DNA of 64,000 bases from Trinickia caryophylli (lineage in GTDB: Bacteria > Pseudomonadota > Gammaproteobacteria > Burkholderiales > Burkholderiaceae). The position numbers were made by a program, and so were the translations under genes. Position 1 is the first letter of the stretch; each line of letters opens with the position of its first letter. The DNA is taken from contig NZ_CP139970.1 of NCBI RefSeq assembly GCF_034424545.1, forward strand, positions 744,001-808,000. The letters run 5' to 3'. This document shows, in pieces, positions 56,207-64,000 of this stretch. The notes under the pieces were generated by a model. The model was given only the letters and a program-made list of their open reading frames with translations. It was not told the origin of the DNA and did no database searches.

Positions 56207-56779
56207 TCAAGCCGCCAGTTCGCGCCAGCGCGGCAGCGAGGGCACTTCGAGTTCGAACAGATCGAGTGCCCGGCCCACGCTGTGGGTCAGGACGTCGTCG
56301 AGCGTCGCCGGCCTCTGATACAGCGCCGGCACCGGCGGAAACACGATGCCGCCCATCTCCGTCACGCGCCGCATGTTGTCGATGTGCGCGAGTGTCAGCG
56401 GCGTCTCGCGCGCCATCAGCACGAGCCGCCTGCGCTCCTTCAGCACGACGTCCGCCGCCCGGGTCAGCAGATTGTCCGAGCACGCATGAGCGATCGCTGC
56501 GAGCGAGCGCATCGAGCAAGGCGCCACCAACATGCCTATCGTCTTGAACGAGCCACTCGAGATCGATGCGCCGAGGTCGGACGCCGCATGCACCTGATCG
56601 GCAAGCGCATGCACCTGGTTCCGGTCATATTCGGTTTCGAGCGAGCGCGTCAGCTCCGCGCCACGCGAGAGCACGAGATGGACTTCGATATCCATGAGCC
56701 GGAGCAATTGCAACGCTTTGACGCCGTACTGAAAGCCGGTTGCGCCGCTGATCCCGACGATGATGCGCTGGCGGTTCAT
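56207..56779 (-). CDS. ubiX: UbiX-family flavin prenyltransferase
   Basis: A 190-residue protein with the UbiX fold: N-terminal [22 protein letters not shown] (FMN site), [27 protein letters not shown], and [21 protein letters not shown]. It makes the prenylated FMN cofactor used by UbiD-family decarboxylases. The four-base overlap with the upstream ubiD gene makes it the dedicated partner of that decarboxylase (VdcB/Pad1-like role), not a housekeeping ubiquinone gene. Confidence 0.9.
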   Translation of the reverse strand: MNRQRIIVGISGATGFQYGVKALQLLRLMDIEVHLVLSRGAELTRSLETEYDRNQVHALADQVHAASDLGASISSGSFKTIGMLVAPCSMRSLAAIAHACSDNLLTRAADVVLKERRRLVLMARETPLTLAHIDNMRRVTEMGGIVFPPVPALYQRPATLDDVLTHSVGRALDLFELEVPSLPRWRELAA

Positions 56780-58284
56780 GCGGTATCCCCGGTAAAGTCG
56801 GGCAGGAATCGCCGGACGTCGACCTCCTTGAATTTAGACCGCTGGAAATGCGCCTTCAGATGGAACGGCACGGTGCAGTCGAAAATCGTCTTGCAGGACG
56901 TCCCCTGCTGCGGAATCGTCGGGCTGAACTCCGGAACTTGCGACGGATCGAGCGGGTGGCAACGCACGCCCGGAATCGTGACGGTGCTCACGTCACCCTG
57001 GTAGCGCGTTTGCATCGCCCAGAGAATGTCGTCCGTATCGAAGATGTCGACGTCCTCATCGACGAGAATCACATGCTTGAGCTCAGGGAACGCCGCGAAC
57101 GCGAGCAATGCGGCCTGCCGCTGGCGCCCTTCGTCGACCGGCGCGGATTTCCTGAACTGCAGCACGGCAAGCAGCTTGCCGCCGCCCGCGGCATGCGCAT
57201 TGACGTTGAGCAGCCGGCCCGGCATCGCGCGCTCGACCATCTGCAAAATGCTGGCCTCCGTCGGAATGCCAGCCATGTTGACGTGCTCCTCGCCCGGGCC
57301 GACGGTGGTCTGCAGGATCGGATTGCGTCGATGCGTCACGGCCTTGACCTTGATGACCGGCAGCGCCGCCTTGGCTTCGCCCGTGTAGCCCGGGAACTCG
57401 GGCATGGCTTTGCCGGTATCGGTATTCTGGTCTTCGCGCAAACGCACGTTGGGCAGCAGTTCGCCCTCGATCACCACCTCCGCGTGAGCGATGGCGCGCG
57501 CGCCCACGCTCACGCAATCGGTCAGCTCGACCGCGCGACCACGGATCGCACCGGCGACATTGAGCTCGTCGAAGCCCTGCGGCGTAGTGGGCGGCTCGAA
57601 GCAGGCTGCGATTTCGATTGCGGGGTCGACGCCGATGCTGATCGAGATCGGCAGTGCCTTGCCCGCCTTTTCCGCCTTCTGACGGAATGCCTCGATATGA
57701 CGCCCGGGCGTGAGCCACATCGAAAGTTCGTCGCGGCTTTGCACGCAGAGCCGATGGATCGTAATGTCGGACTCGTTCGTCTCGGGGTCGGACGCGTAGC
57801 AAAGCCCCATCGTGATGTAAGGGCCCGCATCCTCCTCGGTATTGGTGGGCGCCGGCAGGAGCGTACGCAAGTCGAAGTTCGGGTCCGTCGCGAGGTGAAC
57901 GACTTCCTGGCACTGAGCCTTGTCCTTTCCCACAACGACCGGCGGAATCGGATTCTGCACCGCGTCCTTCAGCAGGAAGCCCAGTTTCTGCGGCTCGCAG
58001 CCCAGCAGCTTACCCACGCGCTTTCTCGAACCCACGAGACCGATCGTCACGCGAAAGCCTGGAAAGCCCTTGACCTTGTTGAAGACCATCGCGGGGCCGC
58101 CCCGGCGCGTCGGACGCTGGCATGTGCCGCCCGCGCCCACGTAGCGATAGACGCCCGAAAGCTCGGCGGTGGGATCGACTTCGGTGTCCGTTTGTACCAG
58201 CTCGCCCGGAATATCGGACAGCAGTTGCAACGCCGAACGCAGATCGTATACCTGCGACTTATTTTCGCGCTTCATATCTCGCAT
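56776..58284 (-). CDS. UbiD-family aromatic acid decarboxylase
   Basis: A 502-residue enzyme requiring prenyl-FMN. It contains [18 protein letters not shown], the conserved Arg and Glu of the active site in [17 protein letters not shown], and a C-terminal [16 protein letters not shown]. Such non-housekeeping UbiD proteins decarboxylate phenolic acids (4-hydroxybenzoate, vanillate, gallate and similar). Start ATG 58284 has a TCTGGAG ribosome-binding site; ATG 58275 is a possible alternative. Divergent from a LysR gene that likely controls it. Confidence 0.9.
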   Translation of the reverse strand: MRDMKRENKSQVYDLRSALQLLSDIPGELVQTDTEVDPTAELSGVYRYVGAGGTCQRPTRRGGPAMVFNKVKGFPGFRVTIGLVGSRKRVGKLLGCEPQKLGFLLKDAVQNPIPPVVVGKDKAQCQEVVHLATDPNFDLRTLLPAPTNTEEDAGPYITMGLCYASDPETNESDITIHRLCVQSRDELSMWLTPGRHIEAFRQKAEKAGKALPISISIGVDPAIEIAACFEPPTTPQGFDELNVAGAIRGRAVELTDCVSVGARAIAHAEVVIEGELLPNVRLREDQNTDTGKAMPEFPGYTGEAKAALPVIKVKAVTHRRNPILQTTVGPGEEHVNMAGIPTEASILQMVERAMPGRLLNVNAHAAGGGKLLAVLQFRKSAPVDEGRQRQAALLAFAAFPELKHVILVDEDVDIFDTDDILWAMQTRYQGDVSTVTIPGVRCHPLDPSQVPEFSPTIPQQGTSCKTIFDCTVPFHLKAHFQRSKFKEVDVRRFLPDFTGDTA

Positions 58285-58465
58285 CGTTTTCTCCAGAAAT
58301 TATCGGATGTGGTGCGAGACACAATATAGGCTCGGGCGTTAGCGCATGAGAATTACCGTTTTGGTACTCGAAGCCAACCAAAAAGATATCGCCGAATTCA
58401 ATTGATCCAGATCAAAACCGGACTGGCGATTGCGAGATACGATCGGCCGGTATGCTGGAGATACT

Positions 58466-59371
58466 ATGGATTTGAAGCGCCTACGTTACTTTTGCGCGGT
58501 GATCGAGCAGGGCACCATCGCCAAAGCGGCACGTGTGCTCAACATCTCCCAACCTCCGCTCAGCAAGAGGCTTCAGGAACTGGAAGAAGAGATCGGAGCA
58601 CCGCTCTTCTCGCGCGGCACCAAGAAGGTCGAACCCACCGCCGCGGGACATCACCTTTATCGGCGTGCCTGCGAGATATTGCGCGGCGTTGAAGACGCAA
58701 CCAGAGAAACGATCTCCCTGGCAAGAACCGAGACACGAACATTACGCATCGGTTTGACACATCTTTATCAGAATTATTTCCAGAATTTCATGCTTGAGTT
58801 AAACAAGAGAAATCCTGGAATTCAGATTGGTGTTTCAATTTCAGACTCGAGTCATCTGGAAAGGCTGTTGCAGAACAAGCTGATCGATATTGCGTTGATT
58901 CAACACCCGGAGCACGTGGATGGATACAGCTGCATCGATCTGGAGCCCGTGAGGCTCGTTGCCGTCGTCGGGCGCGCCTTGTCGGGCGTCGCGCCCCGCG
59001 GCGCCGCGACGCTCGCGGAAGTCGGCCATTGGCCCCTGGTGCTGCTCAGGCGTGCGGAAGGGCTCGGCACTTTCGATCGCCTGCAACATAAACTACGTGA
59101 GGTCGGCATACGGCCCAACGTAGTGCACTACATCTCGCAGCCGGGCGTCATACTCAATCTGATCGAATCGGGTCTGCCGGCAGCGGCGTTGCTGCCGGCG
59201 TCCGAAGTCGATCCGGGCCGCTGGCCTCAATGCGAGGTAATCGAAATCGAGCCGCGCGTCGACGTGTTCTACCCATCGATCGTCAAGCTGACCGCTGCAC
59301 CTCACGTGCCAGAAGTGATGGACATCGTCGACGAGGGATATCGGTTCTCGGAAAAGGAATTCCGCTGCTAG
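58466..59371 (+). CDS. LysR-family regulator of the decarboxylase genes
   Basis: A 301-residue regulator. The N-terminal helix-turn-helix is EQGTIAKAARVLNISQPPLSK, followed by the effector-binding domain. Start ATG 58466 (MDLKRLRYFC) has a CTGGAG ribosome-binding site and the canonical LysR opening; the longer frame from 58430 is less likely. Divergent from the ubiD-ubiX operon. The inducer is probably the aromatic acid. Its last four bases overlap the convergent gmhB gene. Confidence 0.9.
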   Translation: MDLKRLRYFCAVIEQGTIAKAARVLNISQPPLSKRLQELEEEIGAPLFSRGTKKVEPTAAGHHLYRRACEILRGVEDATRETISLARTETRTLRIGLTHLYQNYFQNFMLELNKRNPGIQIGVSISDSSHLERLLQNKLIDIALIQHPEHVDGYSCIDLEPVRLVAVVGRALSGVAPRGAATLAEVGHWPLVLLRRAEGLGTFDRLQHKLREVGIRPNVVHYISQPGVILNLIESGLPAAALLPASEVDPGRWPQCEVIEIEPRVDVFYPSIVKLTAAPHVPEVMDIVDEGYRFSEKEFRC

Positions 59372-59934
59372 GTGCCGGTACTGGCGAAGCTTCCTCCAAA
59401 CAACCACGCATCGAGCTGCGCGAGCGACCGGACGACGAGATCCGGCTCGGGCGTACACGGCTCGCCCCGGTCGTTCAGCAAAATCGTCTTTCCGACGCCG
59501 GCCGCCCTGCCCGCCGCTATGTCGCTGGGCTTGTCGCCCACGAGGGCCGAACGGGCCGGATCGAGCCGAAGATCGCTGCACGCGCGCACGATCATGCCGG
59601 GGTTCGGCTTGCGATCGCACGACTCCGTCTTGTAGCGACCGAGCCCGTGCTCGGGGTGAAACGGGCAGAAGTAGACAGCATCGAGCGTCACGCCATGCGC
59701 GGTGAACCGGCCGCGCATCCACTCCGTCAGATCGTGGAATTCCCGTTCGGTGTAATAGCCGCGCCCGATCCCGGCCTGATTCGTCACGACGACGAGCGCC
59801 ATGCCCGCCGTCATCGCGTGCGCGCACAGATCGAAGATGCCTTCGACGAATTCGAAATCCTCTCGCCGATGGACGTAGTGCTTGTCGACGTTGATCACGC
59901 CATCGCGGTCGAGAAACAAGGCCGGCCTCGCCAT
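59368..59934 (-). CDS. gmhB: GmhB-like HAD phosphatase
   Basis: A 188-residue HAD-IIIA phosphatase with the catalytic FLDRDGVINVDK motif, VVVTNQAGIGRGYYTE, a Zn-type loop CPFHPEHGLGRYKTESCDRK and ALVGDKPSDIAAG. This fits D-glycero-D-manno-heptose-1,7-bisphosphate 7-phosphatase. It follows mtnA by five bases. No other heptose genes are in the window, so it may belong to a larger glycan locus to the right or have a different phosphatase role in the salvage cluster. Confidence 0.85.
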   Translation of the reverse strand: MARPALFLDRDGVINVDKHYVHRREDFEFVEGIFDLCAHAMTAGMALVVVTNQAGIGRGYYTEREFHDLTEWMRGRFTAHGVTLDAVYFCPFHPEHGLGRYKTESCDRKPNPGMIVRACSDLRLDPARSALVGDKPSDIAAGRAAGVGKTILLNDRGEPCTPEPDLVVRSLAQLDAWLFGGSFASTGT

Positions 59935-59939
59935 CGCCG

Positions 59940-61013
59940 TCACATCGGCCGAAAAAAAAGCGCCTCGATGCGCTCGCGCGACGGCCGCTCGAGCACCCCC
60001 TTCTCCGTGATCAATGCCGTCACGAGTTCCGCCGGCGTCACGTCGAACGCCGGGTTGCGCACCGATACCCCCTGCGCCGCCCATCGGCATTCGCGGTATC
60101 CGGTCACTTCGTCCGCCGCGCGCTCCTCGATCGGAATGGCCGCGCCATCGGATACGGTGCGGTCGATCGTCGACAACGGGCAGGCCACGTAAAACGGAAC
60201 ACCATGGCGTTGCGCCGCGAGCGCGACCATGTAAGTGCCGATCTTGTTGGCCACATCCCCATTGCCGGCCACGCGGTCCGTACCGACGATCACGGCATCC
60301 ACCTCGCCGCGGCTCATCATGAACCCGGCCATGCCATCGGTGATCAGCGTCACGGGAATGCCCTCCTGAACCATTTCCCACGCGGTCAGACGTGCGCCTT
60401 GCAGGAACGGGCGCGTCTCGTCGGCAATCACCGAGATCCGCTTTCCGGCATCGCGCGCGGAGCGGATCACGCCGAGCGCCGTGCCGTGGCCCGCCGTGGC
60501 GAGCGCGCCGGCGTTGCAATGCGTCAATACGCGACTGCCATCCGGGAGCAGATCGGCGCCATATGCGCCCATCGCGCGGTTGATCCGGACATCCTCAGCG
60601 GCGATTTCGTGCGCGAGCGCGAGCAATTGCGCCGCGATCTCGGCAGGCGGCTGCGATGCGATGCGGGCCCACCCCGACCGCATGCGCTCGAGCGCCCAAA
60701 ACAAGTTCACGGCCGTCGGCCGGCTGGCCGCGAGCAGATCGAACCCCTCGTCGAGCGCGCGTGCGAACCGGTCCGAGCCGGCCCGCGCGAGCCGCAGCGC
60801 CTCGAGTGCGACGCCATATGCCGCCGCGCAGCCAATGGCCGGCGCACCGCGCACGACCATCGTGCGAATTCCCTCCGCCACGCCGGCCGCGCTGTCGTAG
60901 GCCAGATACTCGATGCGCGCCGGCAACACGCGTTGATCGATCATCTCGAGAAGCCCGCTGCGCCACCGCAGCGTCTGCACGCCACGGGACTCTTCGTCGT
61001 TTTGCATCGTCAA
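59940..61013 (-). CDS. mtnA: S-methyl-5-thioribose-1-phosphate isomerase
   Basis: A 357-residue isomerase of the eIF2B-like fold. The catalytic Cys is in LTHCNAGALATAGHGTAL, and the Asp in GTDRVAGNGDVANKIGTY. MVVRGAPAIGCAAAYG is the family signature. It turns methylthioribose-1-phosphate, and also 5-deoxyribose-1-phosphate, into the ribulose form, the substrate of the upstream aldolase. Part of a run mtnP, aldolase, mtnA, gmhB read leftward. Confidence 0.95.
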   Translation of the reverse strand: MTMQNDEESRGVQTLRWRSGLLEMIDQRVLPARIEYLAYDSAAGVAEGIRTMVVRGAPAIGCAAAYGVALEALRLARAGSDRFARALDEGFDLLAASRPTAVNLFWALERMRSGWARIASQPPAEIAAQLLALAHEIAAEDVRINRAMGAYGADLLPDGSRVLTHCNAGALATAGHGTALGVIRSARDAGKRISVIADETRPFLQGARLTAWEMVQEGIPVTLITDGMAGFMMSRGEVDAVIVGTDRVAGNGDVANKIGTYMVALAAQRHGVPFYVACPLSTIDRTVSDGAAIPIEERAADEVTGYRECRWAAQGVSVRNPAFDVTPAELVTALITEKGVLERPSRERIEALFFRPM

Positions 61014-61069
61014 TCACCTTCGAGTGCAAATGGAGAACATCTTGCGTGCCACGTGCGGCACATACCGCC

Positions 61070-61777
61070 TCAATCGCGCGCCGCCCGCCGGCCGTAATGC
61101 CGGAATTTTTCGACGACCTCGCGCATTTCGTCATCGCTCAGGCACCGCGGCGTGCCGATCTGCAATGCGCGCCAGTACTGCTCGCATAGCGCCTCCACTT
61201 CGACGGCGACAGCCAGCGCGTCGCCGAGATCGTCGCCGAGCGCGATCATGCCGTGGTTGCCGAGCAGACAAGCCTTGCGCCCCTCGAGCGCGGCGAGCGC
61301 ATGGTCCGACAACTGCTGCGAGCCAAAGAGCGCGTACGGCGCGCAACGGATCGTCGAGCCGCCCGCCACGGCGATCATGTAGTGAAACGGCGGCACTTCG
61401 ATGCCAAGGCACGCGAGCGTCGTGGCGAACGGCGAATGCACGTGGATCACGGCGCCGGCTTCGGCACGCGCGTTGAGGATATCCAGATGAAAGCGCCATT
61501 CGCTCGAGGGCCGGCCGGCACTCGTCACGGCGCCCGCGCGATCCATCGTCACGAGAGCCTGCGGCGCAAGCAGCTCGGCCGGCACACCGGAGGGCGTGAT
61601 CAGCAACCCTTCTTGCGTACGCACGCCAACGTTGCCGGAGGTACCGCGGTTGAGCCCCAGGGCGACCAGCCGACGCGAAACGTCCACCACTTCGCGCCGC
61701 AAGGCATCGTTCGCGCACGCGTCGGGGCCGACTGGGACAACTGGGGGCTGGGGCGTCATATCGGTGATCGGCTTCAT
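61070..61777 (-). CDS. Class II aldolase, methylthioribulose/deoxyribulose-phosphate type
   Basis: A 235-residue zinc-dependent aldolase of the fuculose-phosphate aldolase/MtnB fold. It has LGLNRGTSGNVGVRT, GRPSSEWRFH, the zinc His pair in VIHVHSPFATTLA, and a third His in LLGNHGMIALGD. MtnB dehydratases and Ald2 aldolases share this fold. No MtnC or MtnD is present, so the Ald2 reading fits better: it would split 5-methylthioribulose-1-phosphate or 5-deoxyribulose-1-phosphate to DHAP and an aldehyde. The gene begins three bases after mtnP. Confidence 0.8.
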   Translation of the reverse strand: MKPITDMTPQPPVVPVGPDACANDALRREVVDVSRRLVALGLNRGTSGNVGVRTQEGLLITPSGVPAELLAPQALVTMDRAGAVTSAGRPSSEWRFHLDILNARAEAGAVIHVHSPFATTLACLGIEVPPFHYMIAVAGGSTIRCAPYALFGSQQLSDHALAALEGRKACLLGNHGMIALGDDLGDALAVAVEVEALCEQYWRALQIGTPRCLSDDEMREVVEKFRHYGRRAARD

Positions 61778-61780
61778 GGC

Positions 61781-62668
61781 TCAGCGCGCGAGCACCCGTC
61801 CCGCTACCGCGCTCAGCCGTTCCAGCATGCGCGGATCGCGAGCCTGCGGTGAGGTGATAATCGCATGCTCGAGTGCGCTGCGGCACGCGCACGCAGCGGC
61901 ATGCCCATCCGCCCCCGCGCGCGGCGCGGCGCTCCTCACGAGGCTACGCGCCTTGTCCGCGTTGCCCGTAAGCACACTGACGATCTGCGCGACCGTAACG
62001 TCATCGTGCCCGGGATGCCAGCAGTCGTAATCGGTCACCATCGCCACCGTCGCATAGCACATCTCCGCTTCGCGGGCGAGCTTGGCCTCCGGCATATTGG
62101 TCATCCCTATCACGTCGCAGTTCCATGTGCGATAAAGCTCCGACTCGGCCAACGTGGAAAATTGCGGTCCTTCCATGACCAGATACGTGCCCCCCCGTAC
62201 CGCCTCGATGCCGAGATCGACCGCGGCCGCCTCGATATGGTTGCCAAGGCGCTCGCATACCGGGTGAGCCATCGAAACGTGGGCCACGAGCCCGGTGTCG
62301 AAGAAGCTCTTGGCGCGCGCGAACGTCCTGTCCACGAACTGATCCACGATCACGAACATGCCGGGGCGCAGATGTTCGCGCAGCGAACCGACGGCGGACA
62401 CGGAAATCACGTCGGTGACGCCGGCCCGCTTGAGGGCGTCGATGTTCGCGCGAAAGTTGATCTGACTCGGCGCGATGCGATGCCCGCGTCCGTGCCTTGG
62501 CAGGAACACCATTCGCCGTCCGTCGAGTTCGCCCATCATCAGTTCGTCGGACGGCTCGCCGAAGGGCGAATCGACCTTCACCCAGCGCCGATCGCGCAAC
62601 CCATCGATGTCGTATACGCCGCTGCCGCCGATAACGCCGATCACAGGCACCTGCCCCACTTGGTCCAT
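61781..62668 (-). CDS. mtnP: 5'-methylthioadenosine phosphorylase
   Basis: A 295-residue purine phosphorylase of the MTAP type. IGVIGGSGVYDIDGL, LPRHGRGHRIAPSQINFRAN and YLVMEGPQFSTLAES are family motifs, and VTDYDCWHP is typical of the methylthioadenosine subtype. It removes adenine from methylthioadenosine or 5'-deoxyadenosine. It is followed by the aldolase and mtnA and is 38 bases downstream of a glycosyltransferase gene. Confidence 0.94.
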   Translation of the reverse strand: MDQVGQVPVIGVIGGSGVYDIDGLRDRRWVKVDSPFGEPSDELMMGELDGRRMVFLPRHGRGHRIAPSQINFRANIDALKRAGVTDVISVSAVGSLREHLRPGMFVIVDQFVDRTFARAKSFFDTGLVAHVSMAHPVCERLGNHIEAAAVDLGIEAVRGGTYLVMEGPQFSTLAESELYRTWNCDVIGMTNMPEAKLAREAEMCYATVAMVTDYDCWHPGHDDVTVAQIVSVLTGNADKARSLVRSAAPRAGADGHAAACACRSALEHAIITSPQARDPRMLERLSAVAGRVLAR

Positions 62669-62706
62669 GATGTCTTCCTCGGTATGCGAAAGAACGACCG
62701 GCCGTG

Positions 62707-63609
62707 CTACGGCTGCCGGATGAAGTGTCGCAACGCGCCGTGCGCCGCGGCATATCTGCCCAAAAACCAGTACCAGAGATACAGACGCCGGCGTAACGGG
62801 AGTTCGTTGTCGAACAGGAACTGCCGCGCGAAGTACGCGCTTGCCAACAGGCTGTTGGTCGGCACGACTTCGCGGTATTGCCGCCGCTGAAACTGATCCG
62901 GCCGTCGCCCCTGCAGAGCGTCGATGAGCCGTCTCGCCGCCTCGCGGCGTCCCGGCGCGAGCGCGATGAACGTCGGGTCGTCATCGAAGCGGCCGCGCTT
63001 CAGATAGGTCGCGTCGGGCGCGGACTTGCCCACCCGGAAATGCATATGCTCGAAAACGACGTCCTCGAGGTACCGGGTTCGATCGAAACCGGCATGGCTC
63101 AGCCGCTGAAAGATGTCGAAGATATGAACGTCGATGAACGCACCACGGTATTGCGCCGGATAAGGATCGACGAGCAGCTCGCAGGTGCGGCGCGAGAGCA
63201 CGGGAAACGTGCTGAGCCCGCGCTTCTTGTTCAAGTCGTTGCCGTAGGCAAGATAGATGCCGTCGGGAAATTCGTCGTTCACGGTCAGCAGCCGTTCGTC
63301 CCAGCGCGGTGTGCGCACGATCATGTCGTCGTTGGCGAGGACGACGATGCCGCCGCTGGCCCGGTCGAGGCATGCGCTGTTGTAGCTGCCCATCGATCGC
63401 GCCGGCCCGATGATCCGGTGTACCGCAATATCGTCGCTGTCGAGATCGTGGCTTTCGATGTCGTCGTCGTCGACATAGACGATCACCTCTACGCGGTCCG
63501 GCCGGGACACCGTCTCGGCAATGCTGCGAAAGAGGCGTCTCGCCAGTGCGGGACGGCCGCGCGTGGGCAGCAGAAGGGAGATCGAGGGCGCGCTCACCGG
63601 CTCGACCAC
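62707..63609 (-). CDS. Family 2-like glycosyltransferase
   Basis: A 300-residue protein from GTG 63609 (MVEPVSAPS). The N-terminal nucleotide-sugar domain has SLLLPTRGRPALARRL and a YVDDDDIES segment, with GGIVVLANDDMIVR (DD for the metal/sugar site). Later YLEDVVFEHMHF and a membrane-associated basic tail are consistent with GT2/GT-A enzymes acting on surface glycans. The acceptor is unknown. In the same direction as mtnP downstream and a second glycan gene upstream (10 bases). Confidence 0.75.
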   Translation of the reverse strand: MVEPVSAPSISLLLPTRGRPALARRLFRSIAETVSRPDRVEVIVYVDDDDIESHDLDSDDIAVHRIIGPARSMGSYNSACLDRASGGIVVLANDDMIVRTPRWDERLLTVNDEFPDGIYLAYGNDLNKKRGLSTFPVLSRRTCELLVDPYPAQYRGAFIDVHIFDIFQRLSHAGFDRTRYLEDVVFEHMHFRVGKSAPDATYLKRGRFDDDPTFIALAPGRREAARRLIDALQGRRPDQFQRRQYREVVPTNSLLASAYFARQFLFDNELPLRRRLYLWYWFLGRYAAAHGALRHFIRQP

Positions 63610-63619
63610 CGAAGCGTGA

Positions 63620-64000
63620 TCACGTCGTCGCCCTCCATTCCGTGCTTGCGCGAGAAACAGCCGGTCGATGGCCGAGGCGGTCGGTCATCGCCCAGAAGTC
63701 GAACAGGTCGTGCGGAAAACGGCGCTCGCGCTCGAACGAGTCGGCCATGTGCGCGTAATCCTCGAACGCCGTCCGATACAGGGTCCGCCATTGATCGACA
63801 TGCGCTCGCAGCACGGATGTCCAATCATCGCGCGAAATATCGATCTGGTACGTGCACGCGGCGATCTTCGATTGGTCGCACGTACCCAGCGAGACGGTCG
63901 CGCGCCCGCACCGCAGCGCGGCGACGATGCGCATGAGCGACAGCCAGCGCCAGTCCTTGCGCTGCGGCATGTTCAGGATGACTTTGGCGGAGCGATTCAG
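63620..64000 (-). CDS. Probable glycosyltransferase, C-terminal part (runs off window)
   Basis: 127 residues, open to the window edge in frame, so the N-terminus lies beyond. The visible LNMPQRKDWRWLSLMRIVAALRCGRAT resembles the acceptor-end loop of GT1/GT4-type glycosyltransferases. The segment VSLGTCDQSKIAACTYQI and the tail of charged residues follow. It is 10 bases upstream of the next glycosyltransferase, so the two are likely in one operon. Family is tentative. Confidence 0.5.
   Translation of the reverse strand: MNRSAKVILNMPQRKDWRWLSLMRIVAALRCGRATVSLGTCDQSKIAACTYQIDISRDDWTSVLRAHVDQWRTLYRTAFEDYAHMADSFERERRFPHDLFDFWAMTDRLGHRPAVSRASTEWRATT

Overview
This window looks like chromosomal DNA of a Burkholderiaceae bacterium (Burkholderia/Paraburkholderia/Trinickia-like). 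The evidence is the high GC, the Gram-negative porin, the TonB and Fur-linked iron genes, an FtrABCD iron system, HemP, a class I fumarase and a MalFGK-type sugar operon. The genus is inferred from gene content and protein style, not from a search. Most of it is ordinary chromosome, with one AT-richer accessory segment at the left edge.

Left edge (1-3653): an apparent genomic-island remnant at the 3' end of a tRNA-Ser(GGA) gene. It holds a truncated integrase, a tryptophanyl-tRNA synthetase of the type usual in Firmicutes, a frameshifted 2-oxoglutarate/Fe(II) oxygenase and a piece of an MFS transporter. 

3.7-14.2 kb: a VC_2705-type sodium:solute symporter with its DUF4212 partner, a DUF2946 protein paired with a TonB-dependent copper receptor, acetyl-CoA synthetase (acs), an EamA exporter and class I fumarase. 

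14.3-26.1 kb is rich in iron genes: bacterioferritin, its ferredoxin Bfd, tonB-exbB-exbD, hemP and ftrABCD. Three convincing Fur-box-like sites lie upstream of bfd, hemP and ftrA. Murl, a LysR-pirin pair, an OsmC protein and an AtaL-like protein are interspersed.

26.2-35.8 kb: uvrB, an aromatic/aspartate aminotransferase, a hydroxybutyrate dehydrogenase-patatin operon, rlmJ, two small proteins (one a DUF3563 protein with a possible NtrC/sigma-54 promoter), cueR with copZ, and an RmlD-like reductase. 

36.0-42.5 kb: a TonB-dependent receptor, a YfiR protein and a CHASE8-like GGDEF-EAL protein form a compact likely c-di-GMP signalling unit, followed by an orphan type VI secretion baseplate gene, tssF. 

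42.5-50.2 kb: a galactoside ABC transporter/GH42 beta-galactosidase operon with a divergent LacI regulator. 50.3-54.8 kb: low-affinity iron permease, AdhE, porin. 

54.9-59.4 kb: UbiD/UbiX-type aromatic decarboxylase genes, DUF554, a YhbP-like protein and a divergent LysR. 59.4-64.0 kb: a leftward run of two glycosyltransferases, mtnP, a class II aldolase, mtnA and a GmhB-like phosphatase. This resembles the 5'-deoxynucleoside (DHAP shunt) salvage route joined to glycan genes.
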